DNA from: Eubacterium callanderi
GTDB lineage: Bacteria > Bacillota > Clostridia > Eubacteriales > Eubacteriaceae
Assembly: GCF_900142645.1 (NCBI RefSeq)
Contig: NZ_FRBP01000012.1
Coordinates: 1-64,000 of the forward strand
Direction of reading: 5' to 3'
DNA: 64,000 nt
A program made the translations under genes and the position numbers. The notes below the pieces were generated by a model. The model had not been told where the DNA came from. It searched no databases and saw only the letters and a list, made by a program, of their open reading frames with translations. Shown here piece by piece: positions 25,552-35,824 of the stretch. How positions within the stretch are numbered: the first letter of the stretch is position 1; each line of letters begins with the position of its first letter.

Positions 25552-28500
25552 CTATTCCTCTGGTATCTGTTCGCCGGTCAGCCTGATGTTCGGCAGGCTG
25601 TCGGGTAATTTCACGTCAAATGTATCACTGGTGAGGCGCTGCCCTTCATTGGTTTCCATATTATTGACTCGGTATAGCTCAACCTTAACCGTCACCGGAA
25701 GCTTCTTCATATCCAGCTGATCCTTATCAATCCAGTAAATCCAGGTTCCCTGGCTGATTTCACCGATATTGCCATTTTCCGGTATATTGGCCATAAAGAT
25801 ACTCGCTGCTTCATTATCCTTACCGACAACGTTGTTGCCGTCTTGATCCTTCAGCAGCACAGCGTTAAAGCCCGGATGCCCACGATAGCTGCCCGTAAAA
25901 ATAAGGGATCCAGCCTTAATGGCCGGCTGGTCCGGATCATAGACAAAATCCTCTTCCAACAATCCTATGCCACTCTGCTCAAGCTCCACATTATCTCCCG
26001 GAGGTCCAATAATATCAAGCTCTGCCGCGCTTACGCCTGCCGCACCATTTGCTATGATCCGCACATACTCTGCCCGGTAGGTGATCAACTGGTTCGCACC
26101 CTCCTGGTCCTTTTCATTAAAATAAACGGTCGCTTCAGGCTTTTCTGTAGTCATTGCGAAGCTGCCCTTTGCGGCATCCTGCCATTTCACACCATCCTCA
26201 CTTACCTGGATGGTATAATTTTTGATGGTATTCTCCACAAAGGCTCCATCTTTTACCGCTGCTGTGTATTTAAAGCCGACAACAGGCATATTTTCATGCA
26301 AATTGATGGTAATCTGCGGATTGTTTGTGGTCTTAGTTCCTTCATAGATACTGCCATAATCATTGTCATAGAGCTTGGCCAGCGCCGGATGGCTTAGACC
26401 TGAGCCCGTACAATCCTCGATATATTCATCGCCTTCAGAAGTCATATCGGTATCCATGGTCCATTTTGTCTTTGCGATGCTTCCGTCATGCTGGATTTTG
26501 ATCGGCTCGAGCGCCAGAGCTTCGGTTTTATTCAGGTAATTGTCGTAAGCCACCACCTCGTATTTCAGCACACGGTTGTTCATTGAGGAGATCACGTCTG
26601 TGTAGGAATTGCCTGTTGTAAAGCCAACCACCTCCCCATTTCGGATAATTTCATAGCCTAAAATCGCTTCAGAACTTTTGTTTACACCCAAATTGAAAGT
26701 AATCTTCTTTGAGTCCTTCCCATTTTCCACGGTATGGTTCAGAGTCGCCTCAACCTTTGTATTCTTAGCCATTGCCGGCGCCCTTTCAATCCGTTTGTGT
26801 CTGGCGTCATCGTTCAGATAATAGATCGCCCGTTCCTCTTTGGGATACTTGCTCACATACTCAATGGTTTCTTCATTTGGCGTCAGCCCCCACTTTTCAA
26901 AATAAGCGGTTAAATCCTTTTTGGCTGTATCACTCGCCATACGGATTAACAGGTTATCTTTGTCTGTCTTCATCGTATTTCTACGGTAATTTTGATACAG
27001 GCGGCCATAGAAGCTGTCGGGATCATCGAGATTGTTGTAGGTATCATCATATGCGAGGTGCAGCTGCCAGAACATACCCAACTGTGTAAATACATTGCTC
27101 GCGTAGCCCTTTGTGCCAGAAGTGACCTTCTGGTATATTGCGGGGTAATCGGCCCGTGCTTCTGCTTTCTCATCAAAGGTTTTTACAAGCTGAGAGAGGA
27201 TATTGTTGGATGTTTCACCGTAGACCATATCACCCTCATCGGTCACATGTCCAATTTCATGGGCGATTCCCCAGCCATAGAGGTTTCCGCCTCCCATGGT
27301 TCCGTCCGCCTGTTTCGTATGCGGCCGTCCATGTGTCAGACCGCCGACTGAGCCATACTCAATGCCAATATGCTGGCCGGTGGCATACATAAACGCGCCG
27401 GTAAACATACGGGTATAACGGATATTAATTCTGGAGCCAGGCCATTTATCTTTAGCATTCTCCGCATCTCTGGACAGTCCTTTTGAATTATAGGTAATGT
27501 CCATCAGCTGTTCCATGGCCAGACTGTTCTGATAGAGCTGCTCAATCTGTTCGCTTTCACTGCCGTTAAGGGCTTCGAGCACAGCTGTCGCCGGTACAGA
27601 AAGCAGCATCTGGTTCGTCATAATATCGGTGCTGTTGTAAATGCTGGATTTTTTATCCCATTGATGTTTCGATTCTTCACCGGCATACATGTCCGGCACT
27701 TTGGCGACAAAAGCTTTCAGTTCTTTAATATAGGACTGGATCGCCGTTTTTGCGTCATTCTCATCTGTGATTCCCGTTAAATTCAAGTATGGGATCTTTG
27801 TCGCTCCTGCCACTCTCACCTTGATATCCTTACCGGATGGGCTGGCATTAGGATAGCGGATATACAGGGCTCCGCCGCGTTCACTGTCTTCACCGCCAAT
27901 CTGCTCAAGGGTAATTTCGTTCTTCCCTTTCTTTAAATTAACGGTTTTGCTCCAGCCTGTTTTGACGTCAGGATGGTATTGGGTATAGACAAGCTGCGGA
28001 AGAACATTTCCTTCTGTTCCCACATAAACGTTGATGGTATCGCCCGCTTTTGCGGCCAGGCCCAGCGGCTGAAAATCATTCAGCGCCATGGCAAAGCCCA
28101 AATTGCCATTTTTGGCGTTTGATACATTCTGGTCTACAAGAACCGTATCATCAATATTGGTTTCACTCAGAATCGCTTTTGCCAATATGAGCTCTGAAAG
28201 AATGGAATCCTTATCTGGATGAAACTCTCCGCTCACAGTATCTGGAGTATTGGCGCGCTCAATAAGCTTATCCACAATCTCCATGGTTACGCTGTCTCTC
28301 AGTTCCACATGTAAATCATCCATGAACAGGGCGTTTGTTTCATCTGCCAGACTGTCGTAAGTGTAGAATTTTATTTCCGAAATTCGGCAGCGCGCATTGG
28401 GTGCGCCGGCCCAGTAGAGCGCTGGATTCATCTGAATTTTGACGGGTTTAATCTTTTCATTGATGCGGATACGATAGTATTCTTTTCCATTGGTGCTCTT

Positions 28501-30789
28501 TTTCGCCTGAACCGCAAAGTCTTTTCCGATGTTCAGATCGTGTGCCTGTCCGGCCTCATCCCACCAGCGGATTTTCATGTAGGCGTTATATGTGCTTGGC
28601 TCACCTTCGCCGCGCACCAGCACAATATCGTTCATTTCATAGGACTGGTCAAATTCTACGACCGGCGCCTGAAGCTTGCCTGACCAGCCGCCGGCATTCC
28701 AGCCCCCATAATTCCAATACGAGGTATAGTCATTGTCCACAATATCAAATTTATCATAGGCCTGTTCATAATCACTTTCCTTTAAATAAGGATAAGTGAC
28801 GTCCTTAATATGGGCGGTGGGCTGGTTAACCTCACCGGCACGGTTGATCAGCTTATAATTTGATGTAACCGGCGGCTCAATGGATTCTGTGGTGCAGGTA
28901 TATACAGATGATCTTGCCCCTTCACCAATGGCGTTATAGCCGGTCAGGTAAACTTCATATTCAGCCTGATCCTTAAGGTTTTCAATCACATAGCTGGTGT
29001 TTTCTAAATTTCCAGCCTTGGTGTATTCACCGTTTCCCTTTTCACGGTAGTAGACATTATATCCAGTAGAATTTTTTTGTTTTTCCCAGTTAACCGTAAT
29101 CTGGCGGTATCCGCCTTTTAGGGTGATTCCCTCTGGCTGTTCAGGCACTGAGGTTGGCAGCGGTATTCCTATTACGGGTGCGCTGAAGCCGCTTTCCCAG
29201 TTTCCGCCCTCTGATCGGTTAACAGACTGAACCGAAATTTTATACTCCACAAAGTTTGTCAAATCGCTGATCGTCAGGTAAGTTCCATCCACAGGTGTCA
29301 GCACAGTCTCTGCCTTACCGCTTTTGGGGTCTGTATAACTCATTTTAACCTCATAGCCTGTTACATTGCTCTGTGCTTCCCAGCTGACAGTCAGACTTTC
29401 ATTGCCAGAGGCTACCTGAACATTTGTCGGGATGCTCGTCACCTGCTCGACTATTTTATCCTTGGTATTATTCAAGAATTCAACCTTTGAAATTTCCGCC
29501 AAATTACTGCTCGCCTTATTGGTTTCTTTTACAATGATCGTAACCTTTTTAATCGCAACCTGCCCTTTCAGGTCAATAACAATGGTTGACGGGGAGGCTT
29601 CATCTGTCAAAAAGAGATAATCCGCCTGTCCTTGGAGATCGAAATCCACAGATTTTATGTTGTCCAGTTCATCGGTTACCTCAATGGTTCCCCTCTTTGG
29701 CGCATTTTCAAGCCCCAGTTCACTGGGGGCAATGCGAAGCTCTGTCGCTATGACTGGCTCCTTCATTACAAGCGGAATTCTCAGAGGCGTATCCTCCGAA
29801 ATAGCGCTTCCATCTTCCCTTGCAAACTGAACCGCGCCTGCCTGGTCGGAGGCCGTACTGAAAAGTTTTGCAATATCCCCGCTTTTTATCGTCACAGGAT
29901 CCTTTTCACCTGTTTTGATTTCCACGTTGTCAGGATCTACAATCGGGGAGGTGTCACTGATCTGTACTTTTCCTGAGTCATGGGACACACCCATATTTTC
30001 CTGTAAATAGACCAGATCAACAATATCCACGGTTCCATCTCCATTCAGGTCACAGTCCGCTTCAGAAGAACCAAGGCTTTTCATAACCGCATCGTAATCG
30101 GCATCGTCAATGCTGCCGTTTTGGTCGACATCGCCTGTTAAAATTGAACCGCCCATAAATTCGACACGTTTGGAACTTCCCTGGAGACTTACCTGCGCCT
30201 GAGCTGGCACTACTCCCTTGTCAGAGACGGTGACAGTGTAGTCTCCAATCGGCAGACTGTAAAAATTGACATTGGCAAAATAAATCTTTGCATCGGGCTT
30301 TTGCTCATTGTAAAGAACGCTGCTGCTGTCCACCTTATTAGAATCTCTGTCAAAAAGCAGTGTCTTATACTGGATACTCCTGCTGCCAAAATCCGTTGTG
30401 GCCTTTTCGCTGACGACATCCTTTAAAGGGATTTCCTTGGACGTACCGTCGCTGGCTGCCAGAGTCAGGACTGCTGTTTCTGACAGCTTTGTTCTTGGTT
30501 GGCTAAAGTGGATTTCCACCTCGATATTTCCCACCAGGTCAACAGACGCTCCTGCATTGAGGGCACCCGCCTCTTTCTTTTCCGGCTGAGGCTCAGAAGA
30601 CTCAACTGCCTCAGAAGATGCCTCCTCCACACTTTCCGCTGTTTTGTCCACTTCCTGATTTTCTGTCACGGTATTATTCTCTGTTATTTGGGCTGAAGGC
30701 TCCTGTCCCGCTTCCTCCGCCAGAATAGATACCGGAAAGCTCGCAAACAGCATAACAACTGACATAAAACAAGCTAACCATTTTTTCAT
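25552..30789 (-). CDS. Secreted M60-family (mucin-type) metallopeptidase with dockerin-like and FN3 modules
   Basis: 1745 aa. Signal peptide (1-24); Glu-rich linker; an Ig-like domain; a dockerin-type double calcium motif at 218-268 (GDVDQNGSIDDAD and CDLNGDGTVDIVD); two fibronectin-III domains between about 455 and 640; a discoidin-like (F5/8C) region; the M60/enhancin catalytic domain with HEIGH at 1177-1181 and a downstream GET; then further beta-sandwich modules including a second F5/8C-like segment. M60 enzymes cleave O-glycosylated mucin-type proteins. The protein has no wall-sorting signal of its own. Transcription is governed by the c-di-GMP riboswitch just upstream. Confidence 0.9.
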   Translation of the reverse strand: MKKWLACFMSVVMLFASFPVSILAEEAGQEPSAQITENNTVTENQEVDKTAESVEEASSEAVESSEPQPEKKEAGALNAGASVDLVGNIEVEIHFSQPRTKLSETAVLTLAASDGTSKEIPLKDVVSEKATTDFGSRSIQYKTLLFDRDSNKVDSSSVLYNEQKPDAKIYFANVNFYSLPIGDYTVTVSDKGVVPAQAQVSLQGSSKRVEFMGGSILTGDVDQNGSIDDADYDAVMKSLGSSEADCDLNGDGTVDIVDLVYLQENMGVSHDSGKVQISDTSPIVDPDNVEIKTGEKDPVTIKSGDIAKLFSTASDQAGAVQFAREDGSAISEDTPLRIPLVMKEPVIATELRIAPSELGLENAPKRGTIEVTDELDNIKSVDFDLQGQADYLFLTDEASPSTIVIDLKGQVAIKKVTIIVKETNKASSNLAEISKVEFLNNTKDKIVEQVTSIPTNVQVASGNESLTVSWEAQSNVTGYEVKMSYTDPKSGKAETVLTPVDGTYLTISDLTNFVEYKISVQSVNRSEGGNWESGFSAPVIGIPLPTSVPEQPEGITLKGGYRQITVNWEKQKNSTGYNVYYREKGNGEYTKAGNLENTSYVIENLKDQAEYEVYLTGYNAIGEGARSSVYTCTTESIEPPVTSNYKLINRAGEVNQPTAHIKDVTYPYLKESDYEQAYDKFDIVDNDYTSYWNYGGWNAGGWSGKLQAPVVEFDQSYEMNDIVLVRGEGEPSTYNAYMKIRWWDEAGQAHDLNIGKDFAVQAKKSTNGKEYYRIRINEKIKPVKIQMNPALYWAGAPNARCRISEIKFYTYDSLADETNALFMDDLHVELRDSVTMEIVDKLIERANTPDTVSGEFHPDKDSILSELILAKAILSETNIDDTVLVDQNVSNAKNGNLGFAMALNDFQPLGLAAKAGDTINVYVGTEGNVLPQLVYTQYHPDVKTGWSKTVNLKKGKNEITLEQIGGEDSERGGALYIRYPNASPSGKDIKVRVAGATKIPYLNLTGITDENDAKTAIQSYIKELKAFVAKVPDMYAGEESKHQWDKKSSIYNSTDIMTNQMLLSVPATAVLEALNGSESEQIEQLYQNSLAMEQLMDITYNSKGLSRDAENAKDKWPGSRINIRYTRMFTGAFMYATGQHIGIEYGSVGGLTHGRPHTKQADGTMGGGNLYGWGIAHEIGHVTDEGDMVYGETSNNILSQLVKTFDEKAEARADYPAIYQKVTSGTKGYASNVFTQLGMFWQLHLAYDDTYNNLDDPDSFYGRLYQNYRRNTMKTDKDNLLIRMASDTAKKDLTAYFEKWGLTPNEETIEYVSKYPKEERAIYYLNDDARHKRIERAPAMAKNTKVEATLNHTVENGKDSKKITFNLGVNKSSEAILGYEIIRNGEVVGFTTGNSYTDVISSMNNRVLKYEVVAYDNYLNKTEALALEPIKIQHDGSIAKTKWTMDTDMTSEGDEYIEDCTGSGLSHPALAKLYDNDYGSIYEGTKTTNNPQITINLHENMPVVGFKYTAAVKDGAFVENTIKNYTIQVSEDGVKWQDAAKGSFAMTTEKPEATVYFNEKDQEGANQLITYRAEYVRIIANGAAGVSAAELDIIGPPGDNVELEQSGIGLLEEDFVYDPDQPAIKAGSLIFTGSYRGHPGFNAVLLKDQDGNNVVGKDNEAASIFMANIPENGNIGEISQGTWIYWIDKDQLDMKKLPVTVKVELYRVNNMETNEGQRLTSDTFDVKLPDSLPNIRLTGEQIPEE

Positions 30790-30862
30790 GTTTTTTTCCT
30801 TTCCTTCTCTTATATAAATACTCCCAGTCTTTTGCCGCTCATCTTATTACGCTCGTACAAAC

Positions 30863-30890
30863 AAAAAACGACTGCGAAAGGGCGCAGCCG
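30863..30890 (-). terminator. Expression-platform terminator of the c-di-GMP riboswitch
   Basis: On the minus strand GGCTGCG and CGCAGTC pair around CCCTTT, followed by TTTTTTG, between the aptamer and the M60 start codon. Confidence 0.85.
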
Positions 30891-30916
30891 GGCAGTGTCC
30901 ATCGATGAGGATGGAT

Positions 30917-31003
30917 TTCCGTAGCAGCTGGCTGCCATTACCGGTTACCGGTTTTAGGCCCTTTAGTTTTGCGTCTCTGCCTTTCAACAGATTTGCCCTT
31001 TTT
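30917..31003 (-). promoter_or_regulatory. c-di-GMP-I (GEMM) riboswitch aptamer
   Basis: The minus-strand RNA has the GEMM-I signature: GGGCAAA, a GAAA tetraloop stem, GAGACGCAAA, then GGGCCTAAAA, ending in the second helix with GGCAGCCAGCTGCTACGG. Promoter, aptamer, terminator and M60 gene are in order, so c-di-GMP should set surface-protease expression. Confidence 0.9.
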
Positions 31004-31050
31004 ACGTTTTAAAAACGTTATTAAATTAAAATCACTATAGACTATGTCTC

Positions 31051-31079
31051 ATTATAACAGGCACGATTCGCCGCGTCAA
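31051..31079 (-). promoter_or_regulatory. Sigma-A promoter of the riboswitch/M60 transcript
   Basis: Minus-strand TTGACG, 17-base spacer, TATAAT. Confidence 0.85.
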
Positions 31080-31156
31080 GAATCATTGATTATTTCGCAA
31101 TAAAAAGATAAAGACCAGAGTAAAAAGCTACTCTGGTCAAAAATATAAGCTACGAC

Positions 31157-31834
31157 TTACTCGTCTTCAGGAATTGTGTTTAAATCATTAAAATCCATGT
31201 AATTTCCGGTCACAATGAAATATACTGTTTCAAAAATATTGGTGGCGTGATCGCCAATTCTCTCCAAATGACTTCCAATAAAGGAAAAACTCATGGCCTG
31301 GAGCGCCATCTCTGGATTTTTGTTGATTTCTGCAATACAGTCACTGTGCAGGGTATTATTCAAACGGTCAATTTCATCCTCATATCGGACCACATCGTCC
31401 ATTTTACTGATATCCTCATCAATATAAGCCTGTATGCACATTTTCAGCTGGTCTTCCACCATCTTCGCCATCTGTGGAATATTATCGAGCTTTTTGTAGT
31501 ATTCCTCCTTGCGCAGACAGATCACCTTTTGGCAGATATTAACCGCTAAATCCGCGATTCTCTCAAGGTTTGTAATAATCTTATAGGTTGAAGAAAGCCT
31601 TCTCAAATCTCCCGCAACCGGCTGCTGTCTTGCAATAACCTCGCTGACGATCTGCTGAAGCTGAATTTCCTTCAAATCCACGATATCATCTCGGCTGATG
31701 ACACTCCTGGCCAGCTTTACATTTTGTTCTTCCAGCGCTGTAATTGAATCGGACAGCATCCGTTCTGCCTGGGAAGACATCAGCAGAATTTCATTCTTAA
31801 TGGTTTTTAATTCTTCATTATAAACTTCTCTCAT
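31157..31834 (-). CDS. phoU: Phosphate transport regulator PhoU
   Basis: 225 aa, all-helical, with the two-fold PhoU repeat: a metal-binding E-x3-D-x2-type motif occurs in each half (for example SVISRDDIVDLKE and DVVRYEDEIDRLN; VEDQLKMCIQAYIDEDISKM). It links the Pst transporter to PhoR signalling. The ATG at 31834 follows AAAGGAG; an earlier TTG overlaps pstB. Last gene of the pst operon; no phoPR is in the window. Confidence 0.93.
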   Translation of the reverse strand: MREVYNEELKTIKNEILLMSSQAERMLSDSITALEEQNVKLARSVISRDDIVDLKEIQLQQIVSEVIARQQPVAGDLRRLSSTYKIITNLERIADLAVNICQKVICLRKEEYYKKLDNIPQMAKMVEDQLKMCIQAYIDEDISKMDDVVRYEDEIDRLNNTLHSDCIAEINKNPEMALQAMSFSFIGSHLERIGDHATNIFETVYFIVTGNYMDFNDLNTIPEDE

Positions 31835-31848
31835 TATTCGCTCCTTTA

Positions 31849-32610
31849 TCAACCAAATCGTCCGGTAATATAATCCTCAGTACGTTTATCTCCCGGATTC
31901 ATAAAAATGGTGTTAGTTTCATTATACTCAACGATTTCTCCCATAAGGAAGAATGCCGTTCTGTCCGAGATTCTGGCTGCCTGCTGCATGGAGTGTGTTA
32001 CGATGATAATCGTATAATTCTTTTTAAGCTCCTCCATAAGATCCTCAATTTTTGAAGTAGCGATGGGATCAAGGGCAGAGGTTGGCTCATCCATCAGAAT
32101 AACCTCCGGCTGCATGGCGATGGTTCGGGCAATGCAGAGACGCTGCTGTTGTCCGCCGGAAAGGCCAAGAGCCGATTTGCCCAGACGGTCGCTGACTTCA
32201 TCCCACAGCGCTGCCCCCACCAGGCTGTCATGGACAATTTTATCAAGTTTCTTCTTATCTTTCAAGCCCTGGCATTTTGGTCCATAGGCGATATTGTCAT
32301 AAATACTCATCGGGAACGGGTTAGGCTTTTGAAAAACCATGCCCACCTTTGTTCTGAGCTGAATGACATCCGTATCTTTTTCATAAATATTTTTGCCGTC
32401 AAAATTCAGCGTCCCTTCAATACGGACAGAGTCGATTAAATCGTTCATACGGTTCAGGCAGCGCAAAAATGTAGATTTACCACAGCCAGAAGGACCGATA
32501 AAAGCGGTTACTTCATTCTCATAAATATCAATATTGATCTTCTTCAAGGCCTGAAAATCGCCGTAATATAAATCCAGATCCTTCACATCAAATTTTTTCT
32601 TCTTATCCAT
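31849..32610 (-). CDS. pstB: Phosphate ABC transporter ATP-binding protein
   Basis: 253 aa: Walker [10 protein letters not shown], signature LSGGQQQRL, Walker [13 protein letters not shown], standard PstB length and C-terminal [14 protein letters not shown]. It powers phosphate uptake with PstC/PstA. It begins 11 bases after pstA. Confidence 0.97.
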   Translation of the reverse strand: MDKKKKFDVKDLDLYYGDFQALKKINIDIYENEVTAFIGPSGCGKSTFLRCLNRMNDLIDSVRIEGTLNFDGKNIYEKDTDVIQLRTKVGMVFQKPNPFPMSIYDNIAYGPKCQGLKDKKKLDKIVHDSLVGAALWDEVSDRLGKSALGLSGGQQQRLCIARTIAMQPEVILMDEPTSALDPIATSKIEDLMEELKKNYTIIIVTHSMQQAARISDRTAFFLMGEIVEYNETNTIFMNPGDKRTEDYITGRFG

Positions 32611-32621
32611 TTTAACCTCGT

Positions 32622-33827
32622 CTATTTTTTATGGGCAACATCCAGCTTGTCCGCTGCCAGCCTCGATAAAATATTCAATACAATAACGATCAATACAATG
32701 ACAATGCCAATGGCACAGGCCAGCTCAATGTTTCCCTCTTCCTTAGCCACATAGTAAGCCTGAACCGTCAGTGTGCTTCCCGGTGAAAACAGCGTTCCTG
32801 GGATCTGCGCAACGGTCCCTGCCGTCAGCAGCAGCGCTGCCGATTCGCCGATTACCCGGCCAATACTCAGGAGCACCGCGGTCACAATACCAGGAACCGC
32901 TGAGGGCAGCACGACCTTAAACACCGTCTGAAGCTTCGTCGCGCCAAGTGCCAGGGAGCCTTCACGATAACTGACCGGAACAGTCTTAAGGGCTTCTTCT
33001 GTGCTTCTTATAATAACCGGAAGCAGAATAATCGCCACTGTTAAACTGCCTGACAGTAAAGATATCTGAAATTTCAGGGCGACAACGAAAAACGCCATCC
33101 CAAAGAGACCAAAAATAATCGACGGAATACCTGAGAGACACTCTGTGGCAAACCGGATCGCGTTGACCAGTCTGCCGGGCTTGGCGTATTCAGTCATGTA
33201 TATGGCCGCCAAAATACCGATTGGCAGCGCAATGATCAGTGACAGAAACACCATATACAGTGTTGTGATAATATTGCTGAAAATGCCACCGCCAGGGTTG
33301 ACCACCTTCAGCTTGAGCGTACTGCCGCCATCATCGACCAGCTGGGCAATTTCCTGCAGCGATAAATCTGCCACGTCAGCGCCATCCACGCTTTCCAGTA
33401 CATAGTCTGTTTTGACCGCTGTGCCTTTGCCGGTTGTGTCCTTCGTGGCGTTTAAGCTCGAATCTTTTTCGATATAACTGAAAATCACCTGCTTGTGCTG
33501 TTCGTTTCTCTTTGAATAGTCGACCTTCATAATGGCCGCCCCTAAGGACTCGATATAAAGCGGCTCGCCATCCGGCGTTTCATATTTTTTGTAGTAATCC
33601 GATTTTGACAAAAGATCCGCCTCATTGATCGAGAGGGGAACCTCTTTCTTTTCCGCCATCTGATAGCCGACCTTATCGTTAAAATCTCGGGTGATAAAGT
33701 TCCAGTCCACCATGCCAATCCCTTTTACAAAGATAAAACCAATGATAAATAATAAAATACCAAGAGTAATGGCTGTGGCAGCGTAAATAATTCCTTTTAC
33801 GCAATTGTCTTTTACTTTTCTGCTCAT
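32622..33827 (-). CDS. pstA: Phosphate ABC transporter permease PstA with inserted extracytoplasmic PDZ-like domain
   Basis: 401 aa, about 110 longer than typical PstA. Between TM1 (residues 12-36) and TM2 (about 185) lies an extra domain that ends in [20 protein letters not shown] and [12 protein letters not shown], the pattern of a PDZ domain's last strands and helix. The remainder is a normal PstA with the EAA loop [20 protein letters not shown]. The insert would face outside and might bind PstS or a peptide C-terminus. Part of pstSCAB-phoU. Confidence 0.9.
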   Translation of the reverse strand: MSRKVKDNCVKGIIYAATAITLGILLFIIGFIFVKGIGMVDWNFITRDFNDKVGYQMAEKKEVPLSINEADLLSKSDYYKKYETPDGEPLYIESLGAAIMKVDYSKRNEQHKQVIFSYIEKDSSLNATKDTTGKGTAVKTDYVLESVDGADVADLSLQEIAQLVDDGGSTLKLKVVNPGGGIFSNIITTLYMVFLSLIIALPIGILAAIYMTEYAKPGRLVNAIRFATECLSGIPSIIFGLFGMAFFVVALKFQISLLSGSLTVAIILLPVIIRSTEEALKTVPVSYREGSLALGATKLQTVFKVVLPSAVPGIVTAVLLSIGRVIGESAALLLTAGTVAQIPGTLFSPGSTLTVQAYYVAKEEGNIELACAIGIVIVLIVIVLNILSRLAADKLDVAHKK

Positions 33828-33832
33828 GCTCC

Positions 33833-34714
33833 TCAGCCTCCAATTTTTGATTCGACAAATTTATTAACGATAAAATTGATGATCATAATAAATACAAACA
33901 GAACCACACCTGTAGAGAACAGAAGCTGCTGATGTACCCCAGAAGCATAGCCCATTTCAAGGGCGATATTGGTGGTTAATGGCCGGATCTGGTCAAAAAT
34001 ACTGGTGGGAATGCCAGCGATAGGATTACCGCATACCAGCATAACCGCCATGGTCTCACCAATCGCCCGGCCAATCCCCAAAATAATACCTGTGATAATA
34101 CCCGATCTGGCCGCTGGGATAATCACCTTGAAGATGGTCTGGATCTTAGAAGCGCCCAGGGCCAGAGAGCCCTCGCGGTATGCGTCTGGAACTGCGGATA
34201 TGGAGGTTTCAGAGATACTGACCACTGTCGGCAGGATCATGACTGCCAAGACAATGATCGTCGCTAAAAGGGATTCACCCTGGGCCATAGGCGAAATTTT
34301 AAGTACATAGGGCACAATGATCCCAAGACCAAAAACACCGTACAGCACTGAGGGAATACCGGCCAGCAGTTCAACGGCAAACCGGACTATTTTTCCAATC
34401 CGTGTGCCTGCCAGCTCGGAGATAAACACAGCTGTCAGCAGTGCGATGGGAACGCCAATGGCAATGGCCCCCAGGGTCGCGTAAACTGAGCCGACAATCA
34501 TGTAAAAAATACCATACATATCTGATCCCGGCCGCCATTCTGTCCCTGAAATGAACTTCCAGAAGGAATAAGAGCCGTTAACAAAAGGCTCCAGCCCGTT
34601 GACAAACACATAGATGGTAATGGTAACGACGCTGATGATCGATACAAGGGCGCAAAGTAAAAAAATCTTTTCAACAACTTTCTCGCCTACTTTGGTTTGT
34701 TTCTTTTCTTCCAA
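33833..34714 (-). CDS. pstC: Phosphate ABC transporter permease PstC
   Basis: 293 aa with six TM helices and the EAA loop [20 protein letters not shown]. It pairs with PstA to form the phosphate channel. Spacing to pstA is 5 bases, and to pstS 47 bases. Confidence 0.95.
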   Translation of the reverse strand: MEEKKQTKVGEKVVEKIFLLCALVSIISVVTITIYVFVNGLEPFVNGSYSFWKFISGTEWRPGSDMYGIFYMIVGSVYATLGAIAIGVPIALLTAVFISELAGTRIGKIVRFAVELLAGIPSVLYGVFGLGIIVPYVLKISPMAQGESLLATIIVLAVMILPTVVSISETSISAVPDAYREGSLALGASKIQTIFKVIIPAARSGIITGIILGIGRAIGETMAVMLVCGNPIAGIPTSIFDQIRPLTTNIALEMGYASGVHQQLLFSTGVVLFVFIMIINFIVNKFVESKIGG

Positions 34715-34761
34715 GTAAATGATCTCACTTTCTTAAAGAATTTTATTTTAAAAGTAGAATC

Positions 34762-35598
34762 CTATCTTACGCTGATTCCACCATTTTTTTCTACAATCGT
34801 CTGTCCCTCGTCTGTCATAATAAAATCAAGAAAAGCTCTGGTCTGCGGTGTGAGGTTTTTTTCATTATAAAGCGCTAAAAATGGCCGTGACAAGGCATAA
34901 CTTTCATTCAGCACATTTTCCATGGTCGCCTCCACCCCGTCTACCCTGAGCGGTTTGACGGACCGGTCCACAAAGGTAATGGACACATAGCCGATGGCAT
35001 TGGGATTTGCTGAGACTGTGGACTGAACATTTCCGTTGCCTTCCTTGACTGTAGCGCTGGGCTTCAGCTGTTCTGTAAAATCCAGAAGCTCTTCCACCGC
35101 GGTTCGTGTTCCGGCGCCGTCTTCTCTCGACACCACCGCTATAGGGCGGTCTTCACCGCCGACGTCCTTCCAGTTTGTAATCTTTCCGGTATAAATCGCC
35201 TTAATCTGATCTTTTGTCAGATCTTTTACAGGGTTCTCGTCATTGACGATTACCGCAATACCGTCATAGGCAAATATCAATTCAGTCAGATCTGTCTTTT
35301 CAGACTCCTTGAGCTCTCTGGACGCGCATCCAAAAGAATACGTGCCATTTGCCGCGTTTTTAATGCCATCGGAAGAGCCTGTGCCGCTGTAGGTAAATTT
35401 TACTGCCGGATGCAACGCTCCAAATTCCGCGCCCTCAGCGTCTATAATTTTTTGAACAGAGGTGGAGCCCCCTCCATTTATTTCTCCTGAAATTTCACTT
35501 GAATAAGAGGGCGTCACCTCATTGCCGCAGCCAGAAAGCGAAAAAGACAGCAGAACCAGCACTGTCAATGCCGCCATCCAAGACAAAGATCTTTTCAT
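34762..35598 (-). CDS. pstS: Phosphate-binding lipoprotein PstS
   Basis: 278 aa. A signal peptide ends in the lipobox LSGC, so it is lipid-anchored outside the membrane. The phosphate-binding fold is evident: GGGSTSVQKII and the SREDGAGTRTAVEELL loop, which binds phosphate. First gene of the operon; Pho boxes lie upstream. Confidence 0.95.
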   Translation of the reverse strand: MKRSLSWMAALTVLVLLSFSLSGCGNEVTPSYSSEISGEINGGGSTSVQKIIDAEGAEFGALHPAVKFTYSGTGSSDGIKNAANGTYSFGCASRELKESEKTDLTELIFAYDGIAVIVNDENPVKDLTKDQIKAIYTGKITNWKDVGGEDRPIAVVSREDGAGTRTAVEELLDFTEQLKPSATVKEGNGNVQSTVSANPNAIGYVSITFVDRSVKPLRVDGVEATMENVLNESYALSRPFLALYNEKNLTPQTRAFLDFIMTDEGQTIVEKNGGISVR

Positions 35599-35617
35599 TA
35601 TTCATTCTCCTTCATGA

Positions 35618-35645
35618 TTAACCTAAATTTAACATTACGGTAATC
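35618..35645 (+). promoter_or_regulatory. Pho-box-like repeats next to pstS (plus orientation)
   Basis: TTAACC, TTAACA and GTAATC spaced 11 bases apart, between the pstS -10 region and its RBS; oriented opposite to the upstream box, so possibly a second weak PhoP site. The -10-like TATGAT of pstS (35648-35643, minus strand) overlaps it. Confidence 0.5.
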
Positions 35646-35679
35646 ATATCAAAGAAAGCCGCCGGATTCGTGCAGAGAA

Positions 35680-35707
35680 TGTTAAGCCAATGTTAAAATC
35701 AGGTTAA
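35680..35707 (-). promoter_or_regulatory. Pho box of the pst operon
   Basis: Minus-strand TTAACC-N5-TTAACA-N5-TTAACA, three direct repeats at 11-base period, about 31 bases upstream of a TATGAT -10. This matches PhoP (PhoB-type) activator sites. Confidence 0.8.
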
Positions 35708-35824
35708 ATCGCACCACTTACACTCCGGTTTATCACGCGCGGTATTTTGCCTTAAATCTTCGTTTTTCTTATCTGATCAAAATCTTGTTTTTCTGTTCAG
35801 GACTCTTCAATTATAGCGAACCCA

